NCBI RefSeq assembly: GCF_020075495.1
Contig: NZ_JABYQT010000008.1
Location: 1-64,000 of the forward strand
From: Vreelandella aquamarina
Lineage (GTDB): Bacteria > Pseudomonadota > Gammaproteobacteria > Pseudomonadales > Halomonadaceae
Length of the DNA stretch: 64,000 bases
Reading direction: 5' to 3'
Positions 37,007 to 45,330 of this stretch are shown in pieces; within the stretch, counting starts at the first letter, position 1, and each line of letters begins with the position of its first letter. The position numbers and the translations under genes are program-made. The notes beneath the pieces are model-generated. The model had not been told where the DNA came from. It searched no databases and saw nothing but the letters and a program-made list of their open reading frames with translations.

Positions 37007-38281
37007 ATGATGACCAATCAGGAACTGAACGAACTCAAGAACCAGTATGTCGCCAAAGGCGCGGCCACGCCGACCACCCAGTTCGCCGAGCGTGCGGAAA
37101 ACGCGGAGATCTGGGACGCCGACGGTAACCGCTGGATCGACTTCGCCGGCGGCATTGGCGTGTTGAACCTGGGCCACCGCCACCCGAAAATCGTCGCCGC
37201 GGTGGAAGCGCAGCTCAAGAAGGTGATGCACACCAGCGCGGCGGTGATCTCCTACGCGCCCTACGTCGAGCTGTGCCAGAAGCTTTGCGAGCTGACCCCG
37301 GTACGCGGGCCCGAGCGCAAGGCGATGCTGGTCAACACCGGTGCCGAAGCGCTGGAAAACGCGGTGAAGATCGCCCGCGCCGCCACCGGCCGCTCCGGCA
37401 TCATCACCTTCGATGGCGCCTTTCACGGCCGCACCATGATGACGCTGGCCATGACCGGCAAGGTGCTGCCCTACAAGAACGACTTCGGCCCGATGCCGGG
37501 CGACGTGTTCCGCGCGCCGTTCCCGAACCCGATCCACGGCATCAGCGAAGAGGCCTCTTTGGAGGCGCTTCGCACGGTGTTCAAGACCGATATCGCCCCG
37601 CACCGCACCGCGGCCATCGTCATCGAGCCGGTACAGGGCGAAGGCGGCTTCTACATCGCCTCCCCCGAGTACCTCCAGGCGCTGCGCGCGCTGTGCGACG
37701 AGCACGGCATCCTGCTGATTGCCGACGAAGTGCAGTCCGGCTTCGCGCGCACCGGCAAGCTCTTTGCGCTGGAACATAGCGGCGTCGAGGCGGATATCCT
37801 GACCACCGCCAAGAGCCTGGCCAACGGCATGCCGCTCTCCGCAGTCGTCGGTACCGCCGCCGTCATGGACGCCTCCGGCCCGAATTCGCTGGGCGGCACC
37901 TACAGCGGCAACCCGCTCTCCTGCGCGGCGGCGCTGGCGGTGATCGAGGTGATCGAGGAAGAGAACATCCTTGCGCGCAGCGAACAGATGGGTCGGCTGC
38001 TGGCTGAGCGTTTTTCGGTGTGGGAAGAGCGCTTCGAGCACGTGGCCCACGGCCGCCAGCTCGGCGCCATGGCGGCGTTCGAGCTCGTCGATGACAACGG
38101 CAAGCCCGACCCCGCCGCCACCGCGGCGCTCTGCGCCAAAGCGCGCGAGAAGGGCCTGATCCTGCTCTCCTGCGGCTTCTACGGCAACAGCATTCGGATT
38201 CTGGTGCCGCTGACGGTCTCAAGCGAAGTGCTGGAAGAGGGGCTGGGTATCATCGAGGCCTCTCTGGAAACGCTTGGCTGA
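37007..38281 (+). CDS. gabT: 4-aminobutyrate aminotransferase
   Basis: GabT converts GABA and 2-oxoglutarate to succinic semialdehyde and glutamate. The 424-residue class III aminotransferase has the NTGAEALENAVKIARAATGR region near residue 108, the FDGAFHGRTMM region near residue 137, IADEVQSGFARTGKLFALEH near residue 238 and the PLP lysine in ILTTAKSLANGMPLSAVVG near residue 264. Two ATGs (37007 and 37010) are possible. It ends the GABA operon; a 19-base-pair hairpin terminator follows. Confidence 0.96.
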   Translation: MMTNQELNELKNQYVAKGAATPTTQFAERAENAEIWDADGNRWIDFAGGIGVLNLGHRHPKIVAAVEAQLKKVMHTSAAVISYAPYVELCQKLCELTPVRGPERKAMLVNTGAEALENAVKIARAATGRSGIITFDGAFHGRTMMTLAMTGKVLPYKNDFGPMPGDVFRAPFPNPIHGISEEASLEALRTVFKTDIAPHRTAAIVIEPVQGEGGFYIASPEYLQALRALCDEHGILLIADEVQSGFARTGKLFALEHSGVEADILTTAKSLANGMPLSAVVGTAAVMDASGPNSLGGTYSGNPLSCAAALAVIEVIEEENILARSEQMGRLLAERFSVWEERFEHVAHGRQLGAMAAFELVDDNGKPDPAATAALCAKAREKGLILLSCGFYGNSIRILVPLTVSSEVLEEGLGIIEASLETLG

Positions 38282-38301
38282 TACGTTGCTTAAGCATCTC
38301 T

Positions 38302-38347
38302 AGCCCGCTCTGCCGGAAACAGACGTTTCCGGCAGAGCGGGCTTTTT
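38302..38347 (+). terminator. Strong intrinsic terminator of the GABA operon
   Basis: A perfect 19-bp stem (38302-38320 with 38325-38343), four-base loop AGAC, then six T. It is the strongest terminator in the window. Confidence 0.96.
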
Positions 38348-38385
38348 TGTAGGCCGTTGAACGCAGCACACTCTCAAGGCGTCAC

Positions 38386-39201
38386 TTACTCAGCCGCCGT
38401 CAGTCTGGCGAACAATGGCATCAGCAGCGCGAAAAGCTCTGCCTGAGAAGAGATGCTGCACTTGGCGTAAAGCTGACGGCGAAACACCTTGACCGTTTGC
38501 AAGCTGAGCCCCAGGTGCAGGCTGATGGATAAAGAGGAGTGGCCCCGCAAGATGAACAGCGCCACTTCCGCCTGGCGCGGGCTGAGCCGGATGCGGTGCT
38601 CCTGGTTGAGCACCTCTTGCAGGCGTTCTTCAAGCGGCGCCGGTGCAGCTTTCATTGCGTCTGGTGGACGATAATCCTGCCAGTGTTTTTTCATCAGGCC
38701 GGACAGGGTAGCGGCATACTGCTCGACCGCCTCACGTTCCCGCTTGTTGAAGGGTTTGCCGCTGGAGCGGTCCTTGCCAAAACAGGCCGTCAAGGTGACG
38801 TTTTCGGTGAGCCTGGCAAACACGGCGATCTCATCGAGCAGGGTGGTCTGCTGGTAGTAGTGCTTGTAGTAATGCGTGCGCCGGAAGTGATCGGGGGCGA
38901 CATCCATCAGGCGGCGTATTCCTTCTGCCCCGCCTCGCAGGTGCTCGCGATAGAACGGGGCGAGCAGGTAGGCGCCACCGAGATACTGGCTATCCATGGG
39001 GAGATATACCACGGGGTCGGTGTATTCCCGGTAGAGCACCGCGGGCCGCTGTTCGCCGTGATAAGCGATGATGATCAGGTTATCGAACGCCGTCAGATGT
39101 TTTACCAAGCGGGAAAAGTGCTGAGGTAACTCAGGCGTTGCCAACGCCATGATGGTGCTGGCCAGCAACGGGTCATATTCGTTACGTGTCACCAATTCCA
39201 C
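38386..39201 (-). CDS. LuxR-type transcriptional regulator
   Basis: The 271-residue protein has a C-terminal LuxR helix-turn-helix (LSPRQAEVALFILRGHSSLS then LHLGLSLQTVKVFRRQLYAK, residues about 205-262). The N-terminal 190 residues carry no domain I can name; they are rich in His and Tyr (RRTHYYKHYYQQ) and resemble the PAS/GAF-like sensor half of stand-alone LuxR regulators in gammaproteobacteria. It is divergent from a PuuP-like permease and nitrilase pair, so it very likely controls them. It is convergent with gabT. Confidence 0.88.
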   Translation of the reverse strand: MELVTRNEYDPLLASTIMALATPELPQHFSRLVKHLTAFDNLIIIAYHGEQRPAVLYREYTDPVVYLPMDSQYLGGAYLLAPFYREHLRGGAEGIRRLMDVAPDHFRRTHYYKHYYQQTTLLDEIAVFARLTENVTLTACFGKDRSSGKPFNKREREAVEQYAATLSGLMKKHWQDYRPPDAMKAAPAPLEERLQEVLNQEHRIRLSPRQAEVALFILRGHSSLSISLHLGLSLQTVKVFRRQLYAKCSISSQAELFALLMPLFARLTAAE

Positions 39202-39430
39202 ATCCGCAAAGCCATACCACGCTGGGGTTATATACGATCAGATGAACGGCCAATACCTTTTAAACAGGCTGGCTGCCAAGCCTCTCAGTCTAGCTGGACA
39301 GTAACAATATCAGCAATAAAGAGGGCTGGCCGGTCGTTAGACGCAGAAAACCAAGGCTGATACATCAGCTCGTCGCTTTGTACCGGCAGGGCGGTTGCCT
39401 GCTGTCGGTTTCAACGTTTCCCGGAGATGG

Positions 39431-40810
39431 ATGATGACGGATAACAATACAAGACTGGAAAGAACCCTATCCTTGAAAGCCGTGGTGCTGTTTGGCCTCG
39501 CTTACATGACCCCCTTGATCGTGCTGGGCACCTTCGGTGTGATTGCCAGCACCAGTAGCGGCGCTGTGCCCACTGCCTACCTTATTACCACCGTGGCCAT
39601 GCTGTTCACGGCCTACAGCTACGGCATCATGGCGCGTACCTATCCAGTGTCAGGTTCTGCCTATACCTATGCACGCCGGGCCATCGACTCGCGGGTGGGC
39701 TTCATGGTGGGGTGGAGCGTGTTGCTGGATTACTTCTTTCTGCCCATGGTGATCTGGCTGATCGGCGCTGCCTACCTGAACGCGCGTTTTCCGGAGGTGC
39801 CAAGCTGGGTATTCCTGCTGGGTTTCATCGGTATCACTACCTTTCTGAATATCTACGGCATCAAGCTGGCGTCCAAGGTGAACTCGCTTTTGATGACCTT
39901 CCAGATTCTGGTCATCGCTTTCTTTGTACTGCTGTCGATTCGCCATGTAGTGTCTACCGGCGGCACTGATGCGCTTTTCAGCCTCGGGCCATTCCTGGGT
40001 GAAGACGCGGGGTTTAGCGCGATTGCCGCCGGTGCGGCGGTAGCGGCCTATTCGTTTCTGGGCTTTGATGCCGTAACGACCCTGACCGAAGAAACCATCG
40101 AACCCAAGCGCAATATACCCCGGGCGATCATGCTCACCGCCCTGATCGGCGGCGGTATCTATGTGCTGGTGGGTTACACCACTCAGCTTGTACATCCGGG
40201 CAGTAACTTTGTAAACGCTGACTCCGCGGCCTTCGAGATTGCAACGACCATCGGTGCAGATCTCTTCGGGGCTATCTTCCTGGCGGGCATGGTGTTTGCT
40301 CAGTTCACATCCGGCTTGGCAGCCCAGGCCAGCGCCTCTCGGCTACTGTTTGCCATGGGGCGTGACGCGGTACTGCCACCCAGGTTTTTCGGCGCGCTGC
40401 ATGCACGCTTTCATACCCCGGTATTCAGCATTCTGCTGACGGGTGGTATCGGTATCATCGCCCTGTTTCTTGATGTGCTGTCCGCGGCGTCGTTCATCAA
40501 TTTCGGGGCGTTTATCGCCTTTATCATGGTCAATCTGTCGGTGATCTTTCTGGTGAGCAAGGACGAAGAGGCAAGACGTGAGTATGGTGTACTCAAGGGG
40601 ATGGCGGTTCCGTTGATTGGTGCTGCGGTCAACCTGTGGCTGATGAGCAAGCTGGATATCAAGGCCTTTATTCTTGGCTTCATCTGGCTTGCCATCGGTC
40701 TCGCCCAGTTGACCTACCTGACCCGTTTCTTCCGCCGTGAACCGCCGGAAGTCGATTTTGACGAGTCAGAGTCTGAGCCAGCGCACTCGTTGGCGCAGGA
40801 AACGCGTTAA
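39431..40810 (+). CDS. APC-family permease resembling the putrescine importer PuuP
   Basis: The 459-residue protein has twelve helices and is close to PuuP in its key blocks: GLAYMTPLIVLGTFG near residue 22, GSAYTYARRAIDSRVGFMVGWS near residue 76 in two parts, LLDYFFLPM near residue 99, and SFLGFDAVTTLTEETIEPKRN near residue 208. PuuP imports putrescine; a shift to another amine or amino acid is possible. GGAG lies four to seven bases before the ATG pair at 39431/39434. It ends ten bases before the amidase gene, which suggests the imported compound is the amidase substrate or its precursor. Confidence 0.9.
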   Translation: MMTDNNTRLERTLSLKAVVLFGLAYMTPLIVLGTFGVIASTSSGAVPTAYLITTVAMLFTAYSYGIMARTYPVSGSAYTYARRAIDSRVGFMVGWSVLLDYFFLPMVIWLIGAAYLNARFPEVPSWVFLLGFIGITTFLNIYGIKLASKVNSLLMTFQILVIAFFVLLSIRHVVSTGGTDALFSLGPFLGEDAGFSAIAAGAAVAAYSFLGFDAVTTLTEETIEPKRNIPRAIMLTALIGGGIYVLVGYTTQLVHPGSNFVNADSAAFEIATTIGADLFGAIFLAGMVFAQFTSGLAAQASASRLLFAMGRDAVLPPRFFGALHARFHTPVFSILLTGGIGIIALFLDVLSAASFINFGAFIAFIMVNLSVIFLVSKDEEARREYGVLKGMAVPLIGAAVNLWLMSKLDIKAFILGFIWLAIGLAQLTYLTRFFRREPPEVDFDESESEPAHSLAQETR

Positions 40811-40820
40811 GGAGTTTACT

Positions 40821-41708
40821 ATGTCCCGATACTTGCCTGTGCTGATGGTGCAGGAAATTTCACGCCAGTACGGCGCCGACCCCGAGCTTTTTGAGTTCGA
40901 AGCTGAGCTTGCGACCCACCTGAGTGACTTTGGGGCTGATTTTGAGCAGCCTCGAATGGTGGTCTATCCCGAAATGCATCTTTGTAGCGCCTCTGGAACA
41001 CCAGAGCAGCGAAAGGAGCAGCTGGAAGCCGCGGCCGAGCCTATCGATGGGCCGCGCCATCAGCATCTGGCGCGTATCGCCCGCAACCTGGGCATATGGC
41101 TGCTCCCGGGCACGGTATGTGAACGCGGAGAGGATGGGCATCTTTACAACACTGCCCCGGTGTATTCGCCCGAAGGCGCGCGAGTGGCCGCCTACCGCAA
41201 GTGCTTCCCTTGGAGGCCTTACGAGCCGTATCGCCCGGGTAACCGTTTCGACGTGTTCGAGGTACCGGGCGTAGGTCGGGTAGGGCTTGCCATCTGCTAC
41301 GACATCTGGTTTCCCGAAACGGTACGGCAACTTGCCTGGATGGGGGCCGACGTGATCATCAACCAGGTCGCCACCACCACCTGCGACCGGGCTCAGGAGC
41401 AGATCCTTGTTCAGGCTAACGCCATCTTCAATCAGGTATATGTGGTGAGCGTCAATGCCGCCACACCTTCGGGCGAAGGGCGCAGCCTGATCGTCGATCC
41501 TGAAGGACGGATTCGCGCGCAAATGCCCGGCGCCACCTCAGGCATTCTTACCGATGTACTCAACCTCGATGAGGTCGAAAGGGTGCGCACGTTCGGCACC
41601 GCCGGGTTGAACCGCATGTGGTCGCAATATCGTGACGACGACCCCGTACTCGCACTACCCATGTACGAAGGCCGCATCGATCCACGTAAGTGGAAGGATC
41701 GAACGTAA
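40821..41708 (+). CDS. Carbon-nitrogen hydrolase (nitrilase superfamily)
   Basis: The 295-residue protein has the nitrilase catalytic triad: Glu in VVYPEMHLC near residue 53, Lys in AAYRKCFPWRPYEPYRPG near residue 130 and Cys in GLAICYDIWFPETVRQ near residue 159. The class includes aliphatic amidases, N-carbamoylputrescine amidase and omega-amidases. Length and CYDIWFPE motif fit an amidase of the N-carbamoyl or small-amide type, but I cannot choose. AAGGAG lies six bases before the ATG, and the gene is cotranscribed with the PuuP-like permease. Confidence 0.88.
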   Translation: MSRYLPVLMVQEISRQYGADPELFEFEAELATHLSDFGADFEQPRMVVYPEMHLCSASGTPEQRKEQLEAAAEPIDGPRHQHLARIARNLGIWLLPGTVCERGEDGHLYNTAPVYSPEGARVAAYRKCFPWRPYEPYRPGNRFDVFEVPGVGRVGLAICYDIWFPETVRQLAWMGADVIINQVATTTCDRAQEQILVQANAIFNQVYVVSVNAATPSGEGRSLIVDPEGRIRAQMPGATSGILTDVLNLDEVERVRTFGTAGLNRMWSQYRDDDPVLALPMYEGRIDPRKWKDRT

Positions 41709-41766
41709 CAGATGAGTTCTCCTTAGCATCGCTCAATTGACGCGGCGTGCCTGCAACGGGGCTGAT

Positions 41767-41809
41767 CCGCTACCGCTGGAAGCTTTCGCTTTCCGTGGTG
41801 GCGGGTTTT
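41767..41809 (+). terminator. Probable terminator after the amidase gene
   Basis: CCGC-TACC pairs with GGTG-GCGG (arms 41767-41774 and about 41797-41804), with a nested GGAAGC/GCTTTCC hairpin, followed by TTTT. Confidence 0.6.
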
Positions 41810-41903
41810 GCATTTTAGGGCCACATTAACCTACTCGAAATGTGCGGGGCCGCCGCTATCGTTTCGCTGTCCTTATCTTTTATCGTTTCAATCAGGAGCG
41901 CCG

Positions 41904-43172
41904 ATGAGCGTCTTTTCTCTGGTGAGCATATTGATCACGCTCGCCGCCGTCTCGAGTTACTTCAACGACCGCTATATCAAGCTGCCGACCACCATCGGCG
42001 TCATGCTGGTGGCGCTGGTGGCCTCCCTTGCCCTGATTCTGATCAGCCCCTATAACGAAGGGCTGCGTGACGAGGCGACGGCGCTGGTGGCGCGTATCGA
42101 CTTCGATCAGGTGGTGCTGCACGGGATGCTGGCCTTTCTGCTGTTTGCCGCTGCCATCCACGTCAAGTTCGACAACCTGAGCCGTGAATGGCTGCCCATT
42201 GCGCTGCTGGCCGTGGCGGGCACTCTGATGTCCACCTTCATCGTGGGCACGCTGACCTGGCTTACGCTTGACTGGATGGGGCTCGGCATTCCGTTTTTGC
42301 ATGCGCTGCTGTTCGGCGCCTTGATCTCCCCGACCGATCCCATCGCGGTGGTCGCCATCATGAAATCCGTGGGCGTTTCCCAGCAGCTTGAAAGCCAGAT
42401 ATCCGGGGAGTCGCTGTTCAACGACGGTCTGGGCGTGGTGGTGTTTCTGGTACTGTTGCAGCTTTCCGGGCTGGATGCGACGGAAGGGTCGCACATGTCA
42501 TCTCCCATTGACGCGGCGGCGATTGGCATGCTGCTGCTCAAGGAAGTGGGCGGGGCGCTCTTGCTGGCATCGGTCGTGGGCTACGTGGCCTATCAGATGC
42601 TCAAGCGCGTGGATAACTATCAGGTCGAAGTGCTGCTGACCCTGGCACTGGCCATGGGGCTTTATGCTCTGGCAGACGGCCTGCACCTGTCCGCGCCCAT
42701 CGCCGTGGTCATCGCGGGGCTGTTCGTTGGCAACCACGGGCGGCTGTTCGCCATGTCGGAGAAGACCCGCGACAACGTCGATACCTTCTGGGAACTGATC
42801 GACGAGATTCTGAACGTGGTGCTCTTCTTTTTGATCGGCCTGGAACTTCTTATCCTGCCCATCGAACGCGCCTGGCTGGTAGCGGGTGCGTTGGCGATCC
42901 CCATCGTGCTGGCAGCGCGTGGGTTTTGTGTCTCCATCATCATGGGCCCGCTTGGCCGAGTGACCCGCCAGTCTCCGGGGGCGATCCGTATTCTCACCTG
43001 GGGCGGGCTGCGCGGCGGTATCTCGGTGGCCATGGCGCTGTCGCTGCCCGAAGGCGAGCTTCGAAACCTGGTGCTGACCCTGACCTACTGTGTGGTGGTC
43101 TTCTCGATCATGGTGCAGGGGCTGACCATGGGAAAAGTCATTCGCCTGAGCAGCAGATCGTCGGCGCCCTGA
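41904..43172 (+). CDS. CPA1-family Na+(K+)/H+ antiporter
   Basis: The 422-residue protein has about twelve helices and the CPA1 core: GMLAFLLFAAAIHVKFDNLS near residue 77, GALISPTDPIAVVAIMKSVG near residue 140, the ion-site helix with Asn-Asp in SGESLFNDGLGVVVFLVLLQ near residue 167, and GLRGGISVAMALSLPEG near residue 372. The ND pair marks an electroneutral exchanger. Such proteins export sodium in salt-loving bacteria. ATG 41904 has AGGAG at six bases; a longer frame to 41808 would add a soluble, unrelated leader. Confidence 0.93.
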   Translation: MSVFSLVSILITLAAVSSYFNDRYIKLPTTIGVMLVALVASLALILISPYNEGLRDEATALVARIDFDQVVLHGMLAFLLFAAAIHVKFDNLSREWLPIALLAVAGTLMSTFIVGTLTWLTLDWMGLGIPFLHALLFGALISPTDPIAVVAIMKSVGVSQQLESQISGESLFNDGLGVVVFLVLLQLSGLDATEGSHMSSPIDAAAIGMLLLKEVGGALLLASVVGYVAYQMLKRVDNYQVEVLLTLALAMGLYALADGLHLSAPIAVVIAGLFVGNHGRLFAMSEKTRDNVDTFWELIDEILNVVLFFLIGLELLILPIERAWLVAGALAIPIVLAARGFCVSIIMGPLGRVTRQSPGAIRILTWGGLRGGISVAMALSLPEGELRNLVLTLTYCVVVFSIMVQGLTMGKVIRLSSRSSAP

Positions 43173-43320
43173 CGGGAAGGCGGGGCGGGAGCGCATAGAT
43201 CGCGCTTGAACCAAACCACGCGAATGCCGGTCTTTGCCATGACGCCGTCTTGGGCTATCCGTGTTTGTCCTGCGCCGTTACCATCAAGCGTTGCCATACC
43301 ATCATCAGAGGAGTCAGCCC

Positions 43321-43623
43321 ATGTATATCGCCATGAACCGTTTCCGCATCGCCCCAGGCCGCGAAGAAGATTTTCTGGACGTGTGGCGCAACCGCGATTC
43401 TCATCTTGATGAAGTGCCGGGCTTCAAGACGTTCAAGATGCTCCAGGGTGAAACGCAGGAAGACCACACCGTGTTTATTTCGCACAGCGTGTGGGAATCG
43501 GAAGAAGCCTTCCGTGCCTGGACCCAGTCAGAAGCCTTCCGTAAAGCGCATGCGGGGGCCAAATCGCCAGAAGGTATTTACCTGGGGCCGCCCAAGTTTG
43601 AAGGGTATGAGGTGGTGCTTTAA
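43321..43623 (+). CDS. Antibiotic biosynthesis monooxygenase (ABM)-fold protein
   Basis: The 100-residue protein is an ABM/IsdG-like ferredoxin-fold domain: MYIAMNRFRIAPGREEDFLDVW with NRDSHLDEVPGF, then HTVFISHSVWESEEAFRAWT and a His-containing EAFRKAHAGAK helix near residue 75. Relatives such as HmoB/IsdG degrade haem, others act on quinones. The Asn near residue 6 and His near residue 76 fit the haem-degrading pattern, but this is not proof. GGAG precedes the ATG. Stand-alone, convergent with the next gene. Confidence 0.8.
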   Translation: MYIAMNRFRIAPGREEDFLDVWRNRDSHLDEVPGFKTFKMLQGETQEDHTVFISHSVWESEEAFRAWTQSEAFRKAHAGAKSPEGIYLGPPKFEGYEVVL

Positions 43624-43682
43624 ACAAACTGGCGCTTGCCTATGAATTTAGCAAAAAAGTGCTGGGAGCCGCTGATGTGGGG

Positions 43683-45281
43683 CTATAACAGAAAGTCCCA
43701 CATGATTAACAGCGCCATGACCAAAACACACCCCATGAGCCACAGCATGGGCGAGCCGCTTTCATCCTTGATCGGCTGATCGGTGTTTTCGGGCAACTCT
43801 TTATATTCCATGCGCGAGATGAATTGGTCGATAACCATCTTATTGCTGATTCGCTCTCCTTGGTACCAGTGCTCAGGAAAGTCGATAAGCGACTTGGGGA
43901 TCAACAGCTTGTCGGTTCTGCGCTTTAATTCCACGTATCCGGTCGACCTGTCGATCAGGTCGCTACGATGAGGTATCTGGCGGGGGGCATCTGTTTCCGG
44001 CAAAGCTTTTGACGCCAACGGCATGCAGATATAGTTGTCCTTATCCGTCCCCAGCAGCATGACCGGCACCTGGTGTTGGCTAAATGAAAAGCATGCAAGA
44101 CACGGGAAGCGGTTATCTGTGTAGTCCGGCTGAAATTTTCCGCTACCATTGGTTATGGAGCATGGGAGAAGTCCTTGAAGGTCGAAAAAGAATTCAGAGA
44201 ACAAGAAGTTAAGGTCACGACCATGTTGAAAGAGCATCCAGGCAATATGCTTGACGATGCGTTGACGTAGTTGATGGCTGGCGCATTGGGTACCGAGGGT
44301 ATTGGGCAGCGCGGCATTTGCCTTGCAAAGCGCAGTGTCGACCAGCTCTGATGTAAAGATAATATTACCCCGCCTTGGCGAGATAAAACTGACCTGAAGT
44401 TCCCAGGTGTCAGCCTTGTCTGCTGCGGAACTTCGCGCTGAAGGATGGGTGACGTTCAGCTTGATATTGATCGCTTTGGGTACAATCTCTTTATCTACCC
44501 TTGCGAGTAATCGGCTGAAGCTCTTGACTTTTTCCTCAGCCAGCAGTGAATCATGATAAATAGCGGCTGGGACGACTGGAGCCTGTGGGGTATCCCGCTT
44601 GATAGGCAAAGGCGATAACTGCATTCGTTGAAACGATTTTTGCGCCATAGTGGGAAGTTGACTCAGCCGCTTGGCATTATCCGGCAGGGGCGGAAAGCGA
44701 GGGTTAGTCCAGTCGAGTCGATCATCAAAGATGAGTAGAGCTTGCTCCTGCTTTTTGAACCATGGAAGCGTTGCTGAGAGGCGGCTAGGTAACCATAGCT
44801 GAACAGCCCCTTTAGGCAGGAGGGCTGTGCAATCATCATTTTCAAACGAGAAAACGGTGATGGAATGAAGTGATTCCTCATTCTCTTTATCGTCGTAAAG
44901 ACCAAACTCAGCCAATACACACATGGCATGACTGCCTAAGTTCAAACGATGATCTTCACCAAATATATTAATGCCCAGTTTGTGAAAATTGGCAGTGCAA
45001 AATAGCTCTCCAAGCGTCAGCGGCTTGATCACTATTTCTTTAAGATGTGTATATGTCTCAGTGGAGCTTAATATTTGTTTAGCTCCCGCCATATAAGAAG
45101 CATTGACGTGGCATAAAAGGCGTTCTTGAAATAAAAATGCTACCTCCTCACCTGACGTATAACGAATAAACGGCACATAAATTTCGTGGTCCGCCCAGCC
45201 TATTATCTTGGCGATTGTGTTACTTTCTACATCTTTCCTGAATTGATCAAAAGGAAGTGGGTTGGTGAGTGTTTCTAACAT
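43683..45281 (-). CDS. Tail-anchored protein of unknown family, paralogue A
   Basis: I do not recognise this 532-residue protein. It is soluble except for a C-terminal helix (residues about 511-530) with only two residues after it, so it is a tail-anchored inner-membrane protein with its bulk in the cytoplasm. It is a paralogue of the upstream gene at 45331: shared blocks are the WADHE start (29-33), FDDRLDW (185-191), RIVKHIAWMLFQHGRD (341-356), PDYTDNRFPCLA (386-397) and SLIDFPEHWYQGERISN (464-480). Base composition is more AT-rich than in the paralogue. No catalytic motif is obvious. The gap to the paralogue is 49 bases. Confidence 0.75.
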   Translation of the reverse strand: MLETLTNPLPFDQFRKDVESNTIAKIIGWADHEIYVPFIRYTSGEEVAFLFQERLLCHVNASYMAGAKQILSSTETYTHLKEIVIKPLTLGELFCTANFHKLGINIFGEDHRLNLGSHAMCVLAEFGLYDDKENEESLHSITVFSFENDDCTALLPKGAVQLWLPSRLSATLPWFKKQEQALLIFDDRLDWTNPRFPPLPDNAKRLSQLPTMAQKSFQRMQLSPLPIKRDTPQAPVVPAAIYHDSLLAEEKVKSFSRLLARVDKEIVPKAINIKLNVTHPSARSSAADKADTWELQVSFISPRRGNIIFTSELVDTALCKANAALPNTLGTQCASHQLRQRIVKHIAWMLFQHGRDLNFLFSEFFFDLQGLLPCSITNGSGKFQPDYTDNRFPCLACFSFSQHQVPVMLLGTDKDNYICMPLASKALPETDAPRQIPHRSDLIDRSTGYVELKRRTDKLLIPKSLIDFPEHWYQGERISNKMVIDQFISRMEYKELPENTDQPIKDESGSPMLWLMGCVLVMALLIMWDFLL

Positions 45282-45330
45282 TACCTTTCATCCTTGATGC
45301 AGAATACCAGCATTATCCGTTTGGTCTGTA

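Noticed and set aside
36977..38050. A 357-residue minus-strand frame opposite gabT
   Set aside because: Shadow of gabT; Arg/Gly/Ala/His-rich and without start signal.
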